Notes: generated from the letters alone by a model not told the origin. Counted from the first letter of the stretch, positions 1 through 8,114 are shown. The stretch: 34,368 bases of DNA from Terriglobia bacterium (GCA_020073325.1 JAIQFJ010000012.1:1-34368), one strand, 5' to 3'. Translations and numbers: made by a program.

Positions 1-142
1 GGACCAGAAAGGCGAACATCGCGACGCTGCCCAGCACCTGGTGCCAGCCGGCCGAATCCTGGATGTCTTCATATAAGAAGTGATGGATCGCGCCCGCGAT
101 CCCGGTGCGCTCTTCCAGCCAATCAAGGATTTTCTTTAGCAT
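1..142 (-). CDS. Cytochrome b (bc-complex) N-terminus, partial at window edge
   Basis: The ATG at 142-140 opens a frame that runs off the left edge, giving 47 codons. It begins MLKKILDWLEERTG and continues through a segment rich in His and aromatic residues (AIHHFLYEDI, then SAGWHQVLGSVAMF), which is the usual amphipathic N-terminus and first membrane helix of cytochrome b/b6. The family carries two b hemes and the quinol-oxidation sites of cytochrome bc complexes in the cytoplasmic membrane. The start lies 6 nt after the stop of the Rieske gene on the same strand, the classical Rieske-cytochrome b order, and this supports the call more than the short peptide itself. The heme-ligating histidines lie outside the window. 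Whether this is a b6-type short or a full-length cytochrome b cannot be told. Confidence 0.8.
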   Translation of the reverse strand, partial: MLKKILDWLEERTGIAGAIHHFLYEDIQDSAGWHQVLGSVAMFAFLV

Positions 143-148
143 CGTCCT

Positions 149-634
149 CTATGCCTTCTGAATGGTGGGGGAAATCAGGAGTTTCCCATTGTCGACGCGG
201 GTGACGAAACGGTCGAGCGGACGCGGCGCGGGTCCCGTCAATACTTTCCCGTCGATCGAAAATGCCGAGGTGTGGCACGGGCAGACGAAGTTCTTCGTCG
301 GCTCGTCCCAGTGATAGGCGCAGCCCAGGTGCGTGCAGCTCGGCGAGTAGGCCACGACATTGTGCTCGTCGGTCCGAACCACCCATGCCGTCGCTTTTTC
401 ATTCAGTACGCGCCACCCGTCGACGCGCGAGCGCCGGAAGACGACCTCCTCCGGCTTGCCGACCTGCAGCGAATTGAGATCGGCCGCATCCACCCATTGG
501 GTCTTCGTGCCGGACTTCGGTTTCAGCAGCAGATAGGCCGCCGCTGGAATCGCCAGCACGGCTCCCATGATGGTCCCGAGCCCGGCAATGGCGGCCGAGT
601 AGAAGGATCGTCGAGTGGTTTCCTGGTTCTCCAT
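149..634 (-). CDS. Rieske [2Fe-2S] iron-sulfur protein of a cytochrome bc complex
   Basis: 161 aa if translated from the ATG at 634. A longer frame from 652 is possible but would run into the divergent gene's promoter. The N-terminus has a twin-arginine-like motif (TTRRSFY) followed by a hydrophobic helix at about residues 12-37, so the protein is probably Tat-exported and membrane anchored. The Rieske fold carries both cluster boxes: CTHLGC (C100, H102, C105) and CPCHTS (C118, C120, H121). The ligands would be C100, H102, C118 and H121, with a disulfide C105-C120. It transfers electrons from quinol to cytochrome c. The cytochrome b gene follows after 6 nt, so the two form an operon. A TACAAT hexamer at 653-658 on this strand is a plausible -10 box for a short leader. 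Confidence 0.95.
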   Translation of the reverse strand: MENQETTRRSFYSAAIAGLGTIMGAVLAIPAAAYLLLKPKSGTKTQWVDAADLNSLQVGKPEEVVFRRSRVDGWRVLNEKATAWVVRTDEHNVVAYSPSCTHLGCAYHWDEPTKNFVCPCHTSAFSIDGKVLTGPAPRPLDRFVTRVDNGKLLISPTIQKA

Positions 635-652
635 AGCCCCGTATGATCGCAC

Positions 653-662
653 ATTGTATACT
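653..662. promoter_or_regulatory. Overlapping divergent -10 boxes around a GTATAC palindrome
   Basis: The palindrome GTATAC at 656-661 is shared by TATACT (657-662, plus strand, toward the ZIP transporter) and TACAAT (658-653, minus strand, toward the Rieske gene). The plus-strand hexamer would start transcription near 669, three or four nt before a GTG at 673. The minus-strand hexamer would start near 646, 12 nt before the ATG at 634. No convincing -35 is visible for either direction. If real, the two promoters exclude one another. Confidence 0.35.
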
Positions 663-672
663 CGGGTTGGTA

Positions 673-1392
673 GTGAATTCTTCCCTCCTTTTAATCACGT
701 TTGTTGCGATCTTAAGCGCCGCCGCTGGTGTATCGTTAACCTCGATCCACGCCCTTTCGCGGCGTATGGTCCCGTTTGGAGGAGGAGTTCTGGTCGGCGT
801 GGCGCTGTTCTGGGTTCTTCCCGAAATCGCCCAGGTGTTACATTGGCGCGACGCGATCGGCTGGGCCGCCGCGGGTTTCGCCGTTCTCTTCCTGCTCGAT
901 CGCTTCGTCTATCCCGTGTGCCCTGCTTGTTCCCACACGCATGAACACGATCATTGCGAAACCCGATTGCACGGCTTCGCCGCCCCGTTGCTGATCGCCT
1001 CCGGACTCCACAGCCTGCTCGACGGCTGGGGCGCCGCATCGACACTGGTCGGCCCCGCGCTCGCGGCGGGCATGGTGTTTCATAAGATCCCCGAAGGAAT
1101 CGCACTGGGCGTGATCGTGCGGGCCTCGCTCAAGAGCCGGACCGCCGCGTTCCTCTGGTGCGCTCTGGCTGAAGGCGCGACGCTGATCGGAGGAGGATTC
1201 GAGACACTGCTCGCCCCGAAGCTCGGCATGCAGACGCTCGAGGCGATCCTCGCGATGGCGGGCGGAAGCTTTCTGTTCCTCGGAGCCCACGCGATCCACG
1301 GCGAGCTGCGCAGAAACGGTCCAGCCCCCGCGTTCGTCCCGGCTCTGACGGGAGTCGCAGGGTCCAGCGTCCTGCGATTCTTTGTGTCGTAG
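673..1392 (+). CDS. ZIP-family divalent metal transporter
   Basis: The product is 239 aa from the GTG at 673; an in-frame ATG at 643 would add 10 residues but overlaps the shared promoter region. It has about eight hydrophobic segments. A His/Cys-rich cytosolic-type loop (CPACSHTHEHDHCE) comes roughly a third of the way in. The ZIP signatures follow in paired helices: HSLLDGWG and HKIPEGIALG, the latter being the classic HxxPEG metal-binding helix. ZIP proteins import Zn(II), Fe(II) or related cations. The metal specificity cannot be read from sequence. It is divergent from the Rieske gene. The stop codon directly abuts the ATG of a small lipoyl-like ORF, suggesting cotranscription with it. 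Confidence 0.85.
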   Translation: MNSSLLLITFVAILSAAAGVSLTSIHALSRRMVPFGGGVLVGVALFWVLPEIAQVLHWRDAIGWAAAGFAVLFLLDRFVYPVCPACSHTHEHDHCETRLHGFAAPLLIASGLHSLLDGWGAASTLVGPALAAGMVFHKIPEGIALGVIVRASLKSRTAAFLWCALAEGATLIGGGFETLLAPKLGMQTLEAILAMAGGSFLFLGAHAIHGELRRNGPAPAFVPALTGVAGSSVLRFFVS

Positions 1393-1551
1393 ATGCCGTT
1401 CCTGTACAACCTCCCGGTTCCCTCCCTTGAAGCCGCGACGGCTCGACTCGCGGGCTGGCTCGTCGATGAAGGGGCAATTTTACGCAAGGGCGCAGCGATT
1501 GTGGTCCGCGGACCGATCCCCGGATCGGTCCTGCCGCGTTCGCAATCCTAA
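1393..1551 (+). CDS. Short lipoyl/biotinyl-domain-like ORF (possibly a gene remnant)
   Basis: This 52-codon frame starts at the base right after the ZIP stop codon. Its first 38 residues (MPFLYNLPVPSLE, then AGWLVDEGAILRKG) read like the first half of a lipoyl/biotinyl hammerhead domain: a P-x-L/PS-L-E opening, WLVDEG, and a hydrophobic strand after RKGAAIVV. The segment that would hold the ETDK lysine loop is missing. The frame instead runs through a GC palindrome to the stop. It may be a decayed fragment, a minimal domain, or a chance ORF. Its position directly after the ZIP stop favours translation. I am not sure it is a functional gene. Confidence 0.35.
   Translation: MPFLYNLPVPSLEAATARLAGWLVDEGAILRKGAAIVVRGPIPGSVLPRSQS
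1503..1531. repeat. Nested palindromes able to form alternative hairpins
   Basis: A perfect 12-bp palindrome GGTCCGCGGACC (1503-1514) overlaps a perfect 10-bp inverted repeat, GGACCGATCC (1510-1519) and GGATCGGTCC (1522-1531), separated by CC. The middle GGACC arm can pair with either side. There is no T-tract, so this is not a standard intrinsic terminator. It lies between the ZIP unit and the oxalate operon and could be a processing site, a Rho-independent-like boundary or a protein-binding site. Confidence 0.5.
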
Positions 1552-1649
1552 TCCTTCCCGAATAGCGCGGTCCGGAGAGCGCGCGCAGAGCAGCGCCTCC
1601 GCCCCCCTAAACTACACTTTGTTACCATCGCAATTTAGCCCTCTTTTTC

Positions 1650-3143
1650 ATGTCGAACCCAACTTCTTTAGCCGATATCCTGAATTCCGCTCCCCCGAAC
1701 CAGACTGCGATCATCCTTCCCGAGCCGAATATCCGAGTCACCTACGCCAGCCTTCGCGACCAGGTTTTTCAAATGGCCGACGGCCTCGCCTCGCTCGGCA
1801 TTGGACCCGGCGACCGCGTCGCGACAGTTCTTCCTAACGGCCTTCCCGCGATCGTCAGCTTTCTGGCTGCCTCGATCGCTGGAACCGCCGCCCCACTGAA
1901 CCCTGGTTATCGCCAGGACGAGTTCGCTTTCTTCCTGGAAGACACCTCCGCGAAGGTCCTGCTCTGCCCTCCTGACGGCGCCCCCGACGCGCGCAAAGCC
2001 GCCCAAGGCAAAGTTCCCGTTCACGACCTCGTGATGGACGACCACGGCTACGTCCGCATCGCCGGCGTCTCGAACGGACGAAAGTCCCCCGCCGCCGATC
2101 CGAATGGAGTTGCGCTGGTCCTCCACACCAGCGGCAGCACCGGACGCCCCAAGCGAGTCCCCATCCGTCATCGCAACCTCGCCGCGTCGGCCGTGAATAT
2201 CGTCAATCATTACAAATTCACCGGCGACGATGTCGCTCTTTGCGCGATGCCGCTCTTTCATGTCCACGGCCTGGTCGCATCCACGCTCTCGACCTTGCTC
2301 GCCGGCGGCACCGTCGTCGTTCCTTCGAAATTCAACCCGCTGAGCTTCTGGCGCACGGTCCGCGACTGCAACGTGACCTGGTATTCCGCCGTCCCGACGA
2401 TTCATTCGCTGCTGCTCGCCCGCGCCGGCGACGCGCGTCCCGAAGGAGCCGAAAAGTTGCGCTTCATCCGATCCTGCAGCGCCGCGCTGCCGCCGGAGAT
2501 GATGGCGAAAATGGAATCGGTCTTCGGCGCGCCAGTGCTCGAAGCCTATGGCATGACCGAAGCGTCGCACCAGATGGCCTCCAATCCGCTGCCGCCCTCG
2601 GCGCACAAAGCTGGATCCGTCGGACCTGGCACTGGTGTCAAGATCGGCATCATGGATGGCAAAGGCAACCTGCTCGCTTCGGGCGATCGTGGCGAGGTGG
2701 TGATCCAAGGCCCCAACGTCGTCGACGGGTACGAAAATAATCCGGAAGCGAACGCCGTCAGCTTCACCAACGGCTGGTTCCGCACCGGCGACCAGGGCTA
2801 TCTCGATGCCGACGACTATCTGGTCCTCACCGGCCGCATCAAGGAGCTGATCAATCGAGGCGGCGAAAAAATAGCGCCGCGCGAGATCGACGAAGTGCTG
2901 CTCGCGCATCCCGCGATTTCTGAAGCCGTCGCCTTCGGCTTTCCGCATCCCACCTGGGGCGAAGAAGTCGCCGCCGCGGTCGTTCTGAAGGAGCCGCAAA
3001 CCGAAGCGCAGCTTCTCGCCTATTGCAAGGATCGTCTGGCCGATTTCAAGCGTCCGAAAAAGTTCTACATCGTCGAGACCATCCCGCGCACCGCGACCGG
3101 AAAAATCCAGAGAGGCGCCGTCGCCAAGGCCTTAGCGGGATGA
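1650..3143 (+). CDS. Oxalyl-CoA synthetase-type (AAE3/Pcs60-like) acyl-CoA ligase
   Basis: 497 aa, an AMP-forming acyl-CoA ligase of the ANL superfamily. The phosphate loop HTSGSTGRPKR is at residues 159-169, the A5 motif YGMTE at 300-304, the adenosine-binding aspartate in WFRTGD near 381, the hinge GRIKELINRGGEKI at 395-408, and the catalytic lysine K485 in RTATGKIQR. Two stretches, MPLFHVHGL (200-208) and ASHQMASNPLP (305-315), are characteristic of the plant AAE3/yeast Pcs60 branch, whose members activate oxalate with ATP and CoA to oxalyl-CoA. Generic fatty-acyl ligases lack the ASHxMxSN stretch. Its neighbours are a PanE-type reductase, an OxlT-type carrier and malate synthase, which agree with oxalate as substrate. 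Substrate assignment is inference; the fold and ligase class are secure. No strong Shine-Dalgarno is seen before the ATG. Confidence 0.85.
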   Translation: MSNPTSLADILNSAPPNQTAIILPEPNIRVTYASLRDQVFQMADGLASLGIGPGDRVATVLPNGLPAIVSFLAASIAGTAAPLNPGYRQDEFAFFLEDTSAKVLLCPPDGAPDARKAAQGKVPVHDLVMDDHGYVRIAGVSNGRKSPAADPNGVALVLHTSGSTGRPKRVPIRHRNLAASAVNIVNHYKFTGDDVALCAMPLFHVHGLVASTLSTLLAGGTVVVPSKFNPLSFWRTVRDCNVTWYSAVPTIHSLLLARAGDARPEGAEKLRFIRSCSAALPPEMMAKMESVFGAPVLEAYGMTEASHQMASNPLPPSAHKAGSVGPGTGVKIGIMDGKGNLLASGDRGEVVIQGPNVVDGYENNPEANAVSFTNGWFRTGDQGYLDADDYLVLTGRIKELINRGGEKIAPREIDEVLLAHPAISEAVAFGFPHPTWGEEVAAAVVLKEPQTEAQLLAYCKDRLADFKRPKKFYIVETIPRTATGKIQRGAVAKALAG

Positions 3144-3164
3144 TCGATCGCGCATTATCGTGGG

Positions 3165-3233
3165 GCGGGCTTGTAGCCTGCGACGGACTTGGAGTCCGTC
3201 CCAACTCGATTCCAGGCGGATTACAAATCCGTC
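3165..3233 (+). repeat. Array of three short triloop hairpins before the PanE-like gene
   Basis: Three consecutive hairpins share one design, a 7-8 bp stem with a three-base loop. The first is at 3165-3181 (loop TGT, one G-T pair), the second at 3182-3200 (perfect 8-bp stem GACGGACT/AGTCCGTC, loop TGG), the third at 3215-3233 (stem with one G-T pair, loop ACA). Every unit has the core GGNNT..ANNCC. They fill the 103-bp gap between the ligase stop and the next gene. Arrays of this kind look like dispersed REP-like intergenic elements. No other copy is obvious in this window. Confidence 0.6.
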
Positions 3234-3246
3234 AAGCCGGCCCTAT

Positions 3247-4212
3247 ATGGCTATGAAGTACCTCATCGCTGGCGCCGGCGCCATCGGCGGATACATCGGC
3301 GCGAAAATGTCGCAAGCCGGTTACGACGTCACCCTCTTCGCCCGAGGGCCGCACCTCGCCGCCATGCAGCAGCACGGCCTCAAAATCATCGGCGAGACGG
3401 AAAACTTCACCGCGCACCCGCGCATCATCGGCGACCTCAAAGATTCCGGACCGTTCGACGTCATCTTCCTCGGCGTCAAAGCTCACGGGCTCACGCAGCT
3501 TGCGCCGCAACTGAAGGCGCTCATCACGGATACCACCACGGTCGTCGGCACGCAGAACGGCATCCCCTTCTGGTTCTTTCCCGATCAACCACTCGAGCGC
3601 GTCGACCCCGGCGGCATCGTGTCCGCGTCGATCCCCTATAAGAACGTTCTCGCGTCGATCGTCTATTTCGCCACCGATATCGCCGAACCGGGCGTGATCC
3701 GCCACAACGAGGGCAATCGCATTTCTCTCGGTGAACCCGATGGCTCGCGCTCCGATCGCGCGCGCGCTGTCGCCGAGGCCCTCATCAAGTCTGGCCTCCG
3801 CGCTCCCATCACCGCGCGCATCAAGCACGAAATTTTCGTCAAGATTCTCGGCAATGTCGCCTTCAATCCGCTCAGCGCTCTGACCCGTGCGACTCTGGCC
3901 CAGATGGTGCGCGACTCCGAAGTCTGCACGATCGTTCGCAATATAATGACCGAGGCGGAAGCTGTCGCCGCCAAACTCGGCATGGAACTCCCCGTGAGCA
4001 TCGATCAGCGCATCGCCGGCGCCGAAAAAGTCGGTGAACACAAGACGTCGATGCTTCAGGATCTGGAAGCCGGTCGCCCGATGGAAATTGAAGCGATCGC
4101 CGGCGCTGTCGTCGAGTTGGGCGATCGTCTGGGTGTACCCATGCCGCACACAAAAACCGTATACGCCGCGACACGTCTGCTCGATCAAACTGCGAGAGGG
4201 GTCACGAAGTGA
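3247..4212 (+). CDS. PanE/ApbA-family NADPH reductase, candidate oxalyl-CoA reductase
   Basis: 321 aa from the ATG at 3247 (a second ATG is at 3253). A frame open back to 3160 would be translated from inside the hairpin array and is not used. The N-terminal Rossmann fold has GAGAIGG at 9-15. The C-terminal ketopantoate-reductase helical domain has K199 in IFVKILGNVAFNPLS, at the usual catalytic lysine position, and SMLQDLEAGRPMEIE at about 268-282. Textbook PanE reduces 2-dehydropantoate for pantothenate synthesis. However, a PanE paralogue (PanE2) of Methylobacterium extorquens was shown to be an oxalyl-CoA reductase, giving glyoxylate. Sitting between an oxalyl-CoA synthetase and an oxalate-type carrier, this protein is more likely that enzyme; no other pantothenate gene is nearby. 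The stop overlaps the next start as GTGA. Confidence 0.8.
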   Translation: MAMKYLIAGAGAIGGYIGAKMSQAGYDVTLFARGPHLAAMQQHGLKIIGETENFTAHPRIIGDLKDSGPFDVIFLGVKAHGLTQLAPQLKALITDTTTVVGTQNGIPFWFFPDQPLERVDPGGIVSASIPYKNVLASIVYFATDIAEPGVIRHNEGNRISLGEPDGSRSDRARAVAEALIKSGLRAPITARIKHEIFVKILGNVAFNPLSALTRATLAQMVRDSEVCTIVRNIMTEAEAVAAKLGMELPVSIDQRIAGAEKVGEHKTSMLQDLEAGRPMEIEAIAGAVVELGDRLGVPMPHTKTVYAATRLLDQTARGVTK

Positions 4213-5432
4213 ATCGCTGGTACCGGCTTGCCGCCGCTGTCGTCGCGATGATGATGATCGCGAACCTGCAATATGCCTGGACGCTTTTTGTCGAGCCGCT
4301 TCGCGCGTCCACGCACTGGAAGCTGAGCGACGTGCAGTGGGGTTTCACGTTGTTCATCACGTTTGAAACCTGGGCCATGCCGTTCTCCGGCTGGCTGATC
4401 GACCGCATCGGTCCCAAACTGTTTCTTTCCTTCGCCGGGATTCTCTGCGGAGGCGGCTGGGCAATGTTGGGGCACGTCTCGTCGCTGAGCGAACTCTATT
4501 TCTACTATTCGCTCGCGGGATTCGGCGCGGCGCTGGTCTATTGCGGTTCCACCGGAATCGGCCTGAAATGGTTTCCCGACCGCCGCGGGCTCGCCGCCGG
4601 ACTCATCTCCGCCGGATTCGGCTCCGGCTCGGCGCTCTTCATCGGACCGATCGCACATATTCTGAAAGTGCAGGATTATCGCGCGGCTTTTCTGTACACC
4701 GGAATCGCCCAAGGCTTGATGATCGTCATCGCCGCGCAGTTTTTGGAAAATCCGCCAAAAGCGGCTCCGGTGACGACGACGCGCGTCAAAGTTCGCACGC
4801 ATTCGGAAGATTTCAACTCGCTCGAAATGCTGCGAACGCCGCACTACTACATGATGTTCTTCATGGCGCTGATGATGGGCATCGGCGGCCTGATGGTCAC
4901 CGCGCAGGTGGGGCCGATGTCTAAGACGCTGAAATTCAGCGCCGCGATTCTGACGCTGTCGCTCACCATCAATCCTCTGGCAAATGGCGGCGGACGCCTG
5001 TTTTGGGGATCGATTTCGGATCTGCTCGGCCGCGAACGCACCATGATGATCGCGTTTTTCCTGCACGCTCTGATGCTGCTGAGCGTGGTGACGCTCGGAA
5101 AATCGTCGCCGACCCTGTTCATCGTCACCATCGCGCTGGTCTTTTTCACCTGGGGCCCGGTCTATTCGCTCTTCCCGTCGTGCTGCGCTGATTTCTTCGG
5201 CGCGAAGAACGCCAGTTCGAACTACAGCTTCATTTACGCCGCCAAAGGCACGGCGTCGATTCTCGGCGGCGGAGCCGCGGCGGCGCTGTTTGAAAAGACC
5301 CACTCCTGGGATTACGGATTTTACGCCTGCGCCGCGCTCGCGCTGTGTTCATCGATCCTTGCGATCGTGCTCCGGAGAATGCCGCTGCCGCAAAAAATCG
5401 CGCTGGCTGCTCGATATGCCCACACCCCTTGA
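4209..5432 (+). CDS. Oxalate/formate-antiporter-family MFS carrier (OxlT-like)
   Basis: 407 aa, GTG start overlapping the previous stop by 4 nt. Twelve hydrophobic segments are seen, with the MFS loop signatures DRIGPK (65-70) after helix 2 and DLLGRERT (271-278) after helix 8. The opening [14 protein letters not shown] resembles OxlT of Oxalobacter. In OxlT the substrate oxalate is bound by R272 and K355. Here the same motifs occur as NGGGRLFWG with R263 and YAAKGTASI with K346. The spacing, 83 residues, is identical, so both charges are conserved. [13 protein letters not shown] (312-324) is also an OFA-family trait. The likely job is uptake of oxalate, or its exchange for a monocarboxylate, at the cytoplasmic membrane. 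It could take a related dicarboxylate. The 3' end overlaps the malate synthase start by 17 nt. Confidence 0.88.
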   Translation: MNRWYRLAAAVVAMMMIANLQYAWTLFVEPLRASTHWKLSDVQWGFTLFITFETWAMPFSGWLIDRIGPKLFLSFAGILCGGGWAMLGHVSSLSELYFYYSLAGFGAALVYCGSTGIGLKWFPDRRGLAAGLISAGFGSGSALFIGPIAHILKVQDYRAAFLYTGIAQGLMIVIAAQFLENPPKAAPVTTTRVKVRTHSEDFNSLEMLRTPHYYMMFFMALMMGIGGLMVTAQVGPMSKTLKFSAAILTLSLTINPLANGGGRLFWGSISDLLGRERTMMIAFFLHALMLLSVVTLGKSSPTLFIVTIALVFFTWGPVYSLFPSCCADFFGAKNASSNYSFIYAAKGTASILGGGAAAALFEKTHSWDYGFYACAALALCSSILAIVLRRMPLPQKIALAARYAHTP

Positions 5433-6909
5433 AATCACCGCGCCCGTTACCGGCGCACAGTCCGAGATTCTTTCGAAAGATGCTCTGCATTTTCTCGAAC
5501 AACTGAGTACCCGGTTCGAGCCTCGGCGGCGAGAACTGCTCGAAAAACGCGCGGCTCGTCAACGCGACATCGACGCCGGAAAATTCCCCGACTTTCTGCC
5601 TGAAACGGAATCGATCCGTAAAAAAGACTGGACCGTCGCGCCCATCCACGCCGATCTTCAGGATCGCAGCGTAGAGATCACCGGACCGGTCGATCGCAAG
5701 ATGGTGATCAACGCGCTGAACTCCGGCGCGAACGTTTTCATGGCGGATTTCGAGGATTCAAACTCGCCGACGTGGCAAAACAACGTCGATGGCCAGATCA
5801 ATGTCCGCGACGCCGTCCGCCGCACCATCGAATACACCAGCCCGGAAGGTAAGGGCTACAAGCTGAATGACAAGACTGCGGTTCTGTTGGTCCGTCCGCG
5901 CGGCTGGCACCTGGTCGAAAAACACGTTTTGCACAACGGACAGCCGATCTCCGGGTCGCTTTTCGATTTCGGATTATACTTCTTCCACAATCATGCTCAT
6001 GGCCGGCCGTACTTCTATCTGCCTAAATTAGAAAGTCATTTAGAAGCGCGATTGTGGAACGACGTGTTCAACTTCGCCCAGGATTCGCTGGGTGTTCCAC
6101 GTGGCACCATCCGCGCGACGGTGCTGATCGAGACGATTCTCGCGTCGTTCGAGATGGATGAAATTCTCTACGAGCTTCGCGATCATTCCGCCGGCCTGAA
6201 CTGCGGGCGCTGGGATTACATTTTCAGCTTCATCAAGAAATTCCGCAATTTTCCGACATTCGTATTGCCCGATCGTTCGCAGGTCACCATGGATCGCGCG
6301 TTTCTGAAAGCCTACGTCGACCTGCTGATCCAGACCTGCCATCGCCGTGGAATTCACGCAATGGGCGGAATGGCGGCGCAGATTCCCATCAAGAACGATC
6401 CTGCCGCGAATGAAGCCGCTCTCGAAAAAGTGCGGCAGGACAAGCTGCGTGAAGTGAAAGCCGGCCACGACGGCACGTGGGTGGCACACCCGGGACTGGT
6501 GCCGATCGCCAAAGAAATTTTCGACGCGCACATGAAAGGTCCGAATCAGATTTCGGTGAAGCGCGAAGACGTCCACATCACGCAGAAAGATCTGCTGGAG
6601 ATTCACCAGGGCGACATTACGGAAGCCGGCCTGCGCTGGAATATCGACGTCGGGTTGCAATATCTGGAATCGTGGTTGAAAGGCGTCGGCTGCGTGCCGA
6701 TTTACAACTTAATGGAAGACGCCGCGACCGCCGAAATCTGCCGCGCGCAGGTCTGGCAATGGGTGCGCCACGGCAAATTTTCCGCCGACCTGGTGCGCAA
6801 GATCGTCGACGAGCATCCTGGAAAAGCCGCGGAACTCTACAAGCAAATGATGACCGGCGGCGATTTCCAGGAATTCTTGACGCTTCCGGCGTACAACTAC
6901 ATCGACTGA
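5416..6909 (+). CDS. aceB: Malate synthase A
   Basis: 497 aa. I chose the ATG at 5416, which opens [13 protein letters not shown], rather than an upstream start inside the MFS gene; it overlaps that gene's end by 17 nt. The enzyme condenses glyoxylate with acetyl-CoA to malate. The malate synthase signature [18 protein letters not shown] is intact. Other family landmarks appear in order: [14 protein letters not shown] (substrate loop with Mg-binding acids), [58 protein letters not shown] and [14 protein letters not shown]. It ends in [12 protein letters not shown], typical of form A rather than G. No isocitrate lyase is present in the window, so the glyoxylate probably comes from the preceding oxalate genes. 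Its end overlaps the convergent folC end by 13 nt. Confidence 0.95.
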   Translation: MPTPLEITAPVTGAQSEILSKDALHFLEQLSTRFEPRRRELLEKRAARQRDIDAGKFPDFLPETESIRKKDWTVAPIHADLQDRSVEITGPVDRKMVINALNSGANVFMADFEDSNSPTWQNNVDGQINVRDAVRRTIEYTSPEGKGYKLNDKTAVLLVRPRGWHLVEKHVLHNGQPISGSLFDFGLYFFHNHAHGRPYFYLPKLESHLEARLWNDVFNFAQDSLGVPRGTIRATVLIETILASFEMDEILYELRDHSAGLNCGRWDYIFSFIKKFRNFPTFVLPDRSQVTMDRAFLKAYVDLLIQTCHRRGIHAMGGMAAQIPIKNDPAANEAALEKVRQDKLREVKAGHDGTWVAHPGLVPIAKEIFDAHMKGPNQISVKREDVHITQKDLLEIHQGDITEAGLRWNIDVGLQYLESWLKGVGCVPIYNLMEDAATAEICRAQVWQWVRHGKFSADLVRKIVDEHPGKAAELYKQMMTGGDFQEFLTLPAYNYID

Positions 6910-8114
6910 CGGGCTTCTCCCACTAAGAAGAGCGATCCCGTGACGACAATGACGTCATCGTGACTCGCGCGCGAGCGCGCTGTCGCAAGCGCCTCGCGCA
7001 CGTTGGCCGCGGTTTCGCCGCGTTCCGCGATCTCCACCAGTGCCTCCGGGCGCAGGGCGCGCGAATAATCGGGCGCTGTGAAAATCAGTTCCGACGCAAG
7101 CGGGAATAAGATCCCCGCGATCTCTTCCACCGCCTTGTCGCGCATCGCGCCGTAGATCATCCAGATCTTTCGGCGGGGATAAAAACGCTCCAGGTATCGC
7201 GCGAGCGCCCGCGCGCCCGCGGGATTGTGCGCGCCGTCGAGAATCACGTCGGGATTCGGATAGATGTGCTCCAGCCGGCCCGGCCAGCGCGCCTCGGCGA
7301 TCCCGGCAGGTGACACGGCGAGCTCCTCCAGCGCCAGCGCGGCGGTGATCGCGTTTTCCACCTGGTGCTCGCCGGCAAGCGGAACGCGAATTCCGGAAAA
7401 GCTCGCTCCCCGGGCGTCGATGTGCAGATCGCGCACCACGAACTCCTCCGCGCGCCGGACGCGAATCCCCAACTCCCTCGCAAATCGATCGAGCACCGCT
7501 GCTGCCTCCGGCCTCTGACTCGCGAACACAGCGGGAACGCCGGCTTTCAGAATGCCTGCCTTTTCTCCAGCGATCGCCTCGATCGTGTGGCCAAGAAACA
7601 TTTCGTGATCGAAATCGATCGGCGTGATCACCGTGAGCGCGGGCTCAACGACATTCGTCGCGTCGAGGCGGCCGCCGAGACCGACTTCGACCACCGCGGT
7701 TTCCACGCGAAGCTCGCGAAAAAGCCAGAACGCCATCGCGGTGACCGTCTCAAAGTACGTGGGGTGACAATCCAGGTCGAGCTTCTCCGCTGCTTCGTGC
7801 ACCACCTGAAACGCGCGACGAAATTGTTCGGGGGAAACCGGAACGCCGTCGATCTGGATTCTCTCGGTGGGCTCGATCAGGTGCGGCGACGTGAACAAGC
7901 CGGTGCGAATCCCCGCCGCGTGCAAGCCGGCGGCGATCATGGCGCACGTCGACCCCTTACCGTTCGTCCCAGCGACGTGCGCCACGCGATAAGCGCGCTG
8001 CGGATCGCCGAGCGCCGCCAGTACTTTTCGAATGCGATCCAGCCCGAGCTTGGCTGTCTTGATCTCGTTGCCAAGCGCATAAAGAAAGCGAACGGATTCC
8101 GGATACGTGATCAT
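6897..8114 (-). CDS. folC: Bifunctional folylpolyglutamate/dihydrofolate synthase
   Basis: 405 aa from the ATG at 8114, which overlaps the permease stop as ATGA; the frame stays open upstream but that part lies inside the permease gene. A Mur-ligase-type fold is evident. The P-loop GTNGKGST is at 49-56. [12 protein letters not shown] at about 76-87 is the pterin-binding and Mg region. [15 protein letters not shown] is the family signature, and [12 protein letters not shown] starts the C-terminal glutamate-ligase domain. FolC adds glutamate to dihydropteroate and folates in the cytosol. It is the last gene of the minus-strand train that contains purQLF. Purine synthesis consumes formyl-folates, so the pairing is sensible but not diagnostic. 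The malate synthase gene converges on it with a 13-nt overlap and no visible terminator. Confidence 0.93.
   Translation of the reverse strand: MITYPESVRFLYALGNEIKTAKLGLDRIRKVLAALGDPQRAYRVAHVAGTNGKGSTCAMIAAGLHAAGIRTGLFTSPHLIEPTERIQIDGVPVSPEQFRRAFQVVHEAAEKLDLDCHPTYFETVTAMAFWLFRELRVETAVVEVGLGGRLDATNVVEPALTVITPIDFDHEMFLGHTIEAIAGEKAGILKAGVPAVFASQRPEAAAVLDRFARELGIRVRRAEEFVVRDLHIDARGASFSGIRVPLAGEHQVENAITAALALEELAVSPAGIAEARWPGRLEHIYPNPDVILDGAHNPAGARALARYLERFYPRRKIWMIYGAMRDKAVEEIAGILFPLASELIFTAPDYSRALRPEALVEIAERGETAANVREALATARSRASHDDVIVVTGSLFLVGEARQSM

Noticed and set aside
1668-2999. 443-codon minus-strand frame opposite the acyl-CoA ligase
   Set aside because: GC-rich codon usage leaves opposite frames open; the translation has no recognisable domain and the plus-strand frame carries a complete ligase.
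4185-5303. 372-codon minus-strand frame opposite the MFS carrier
   Set aside because: Arg/Gln/His-rich shadow with no motif; the plus strand encodes a carrier with conserved OxlT residues.
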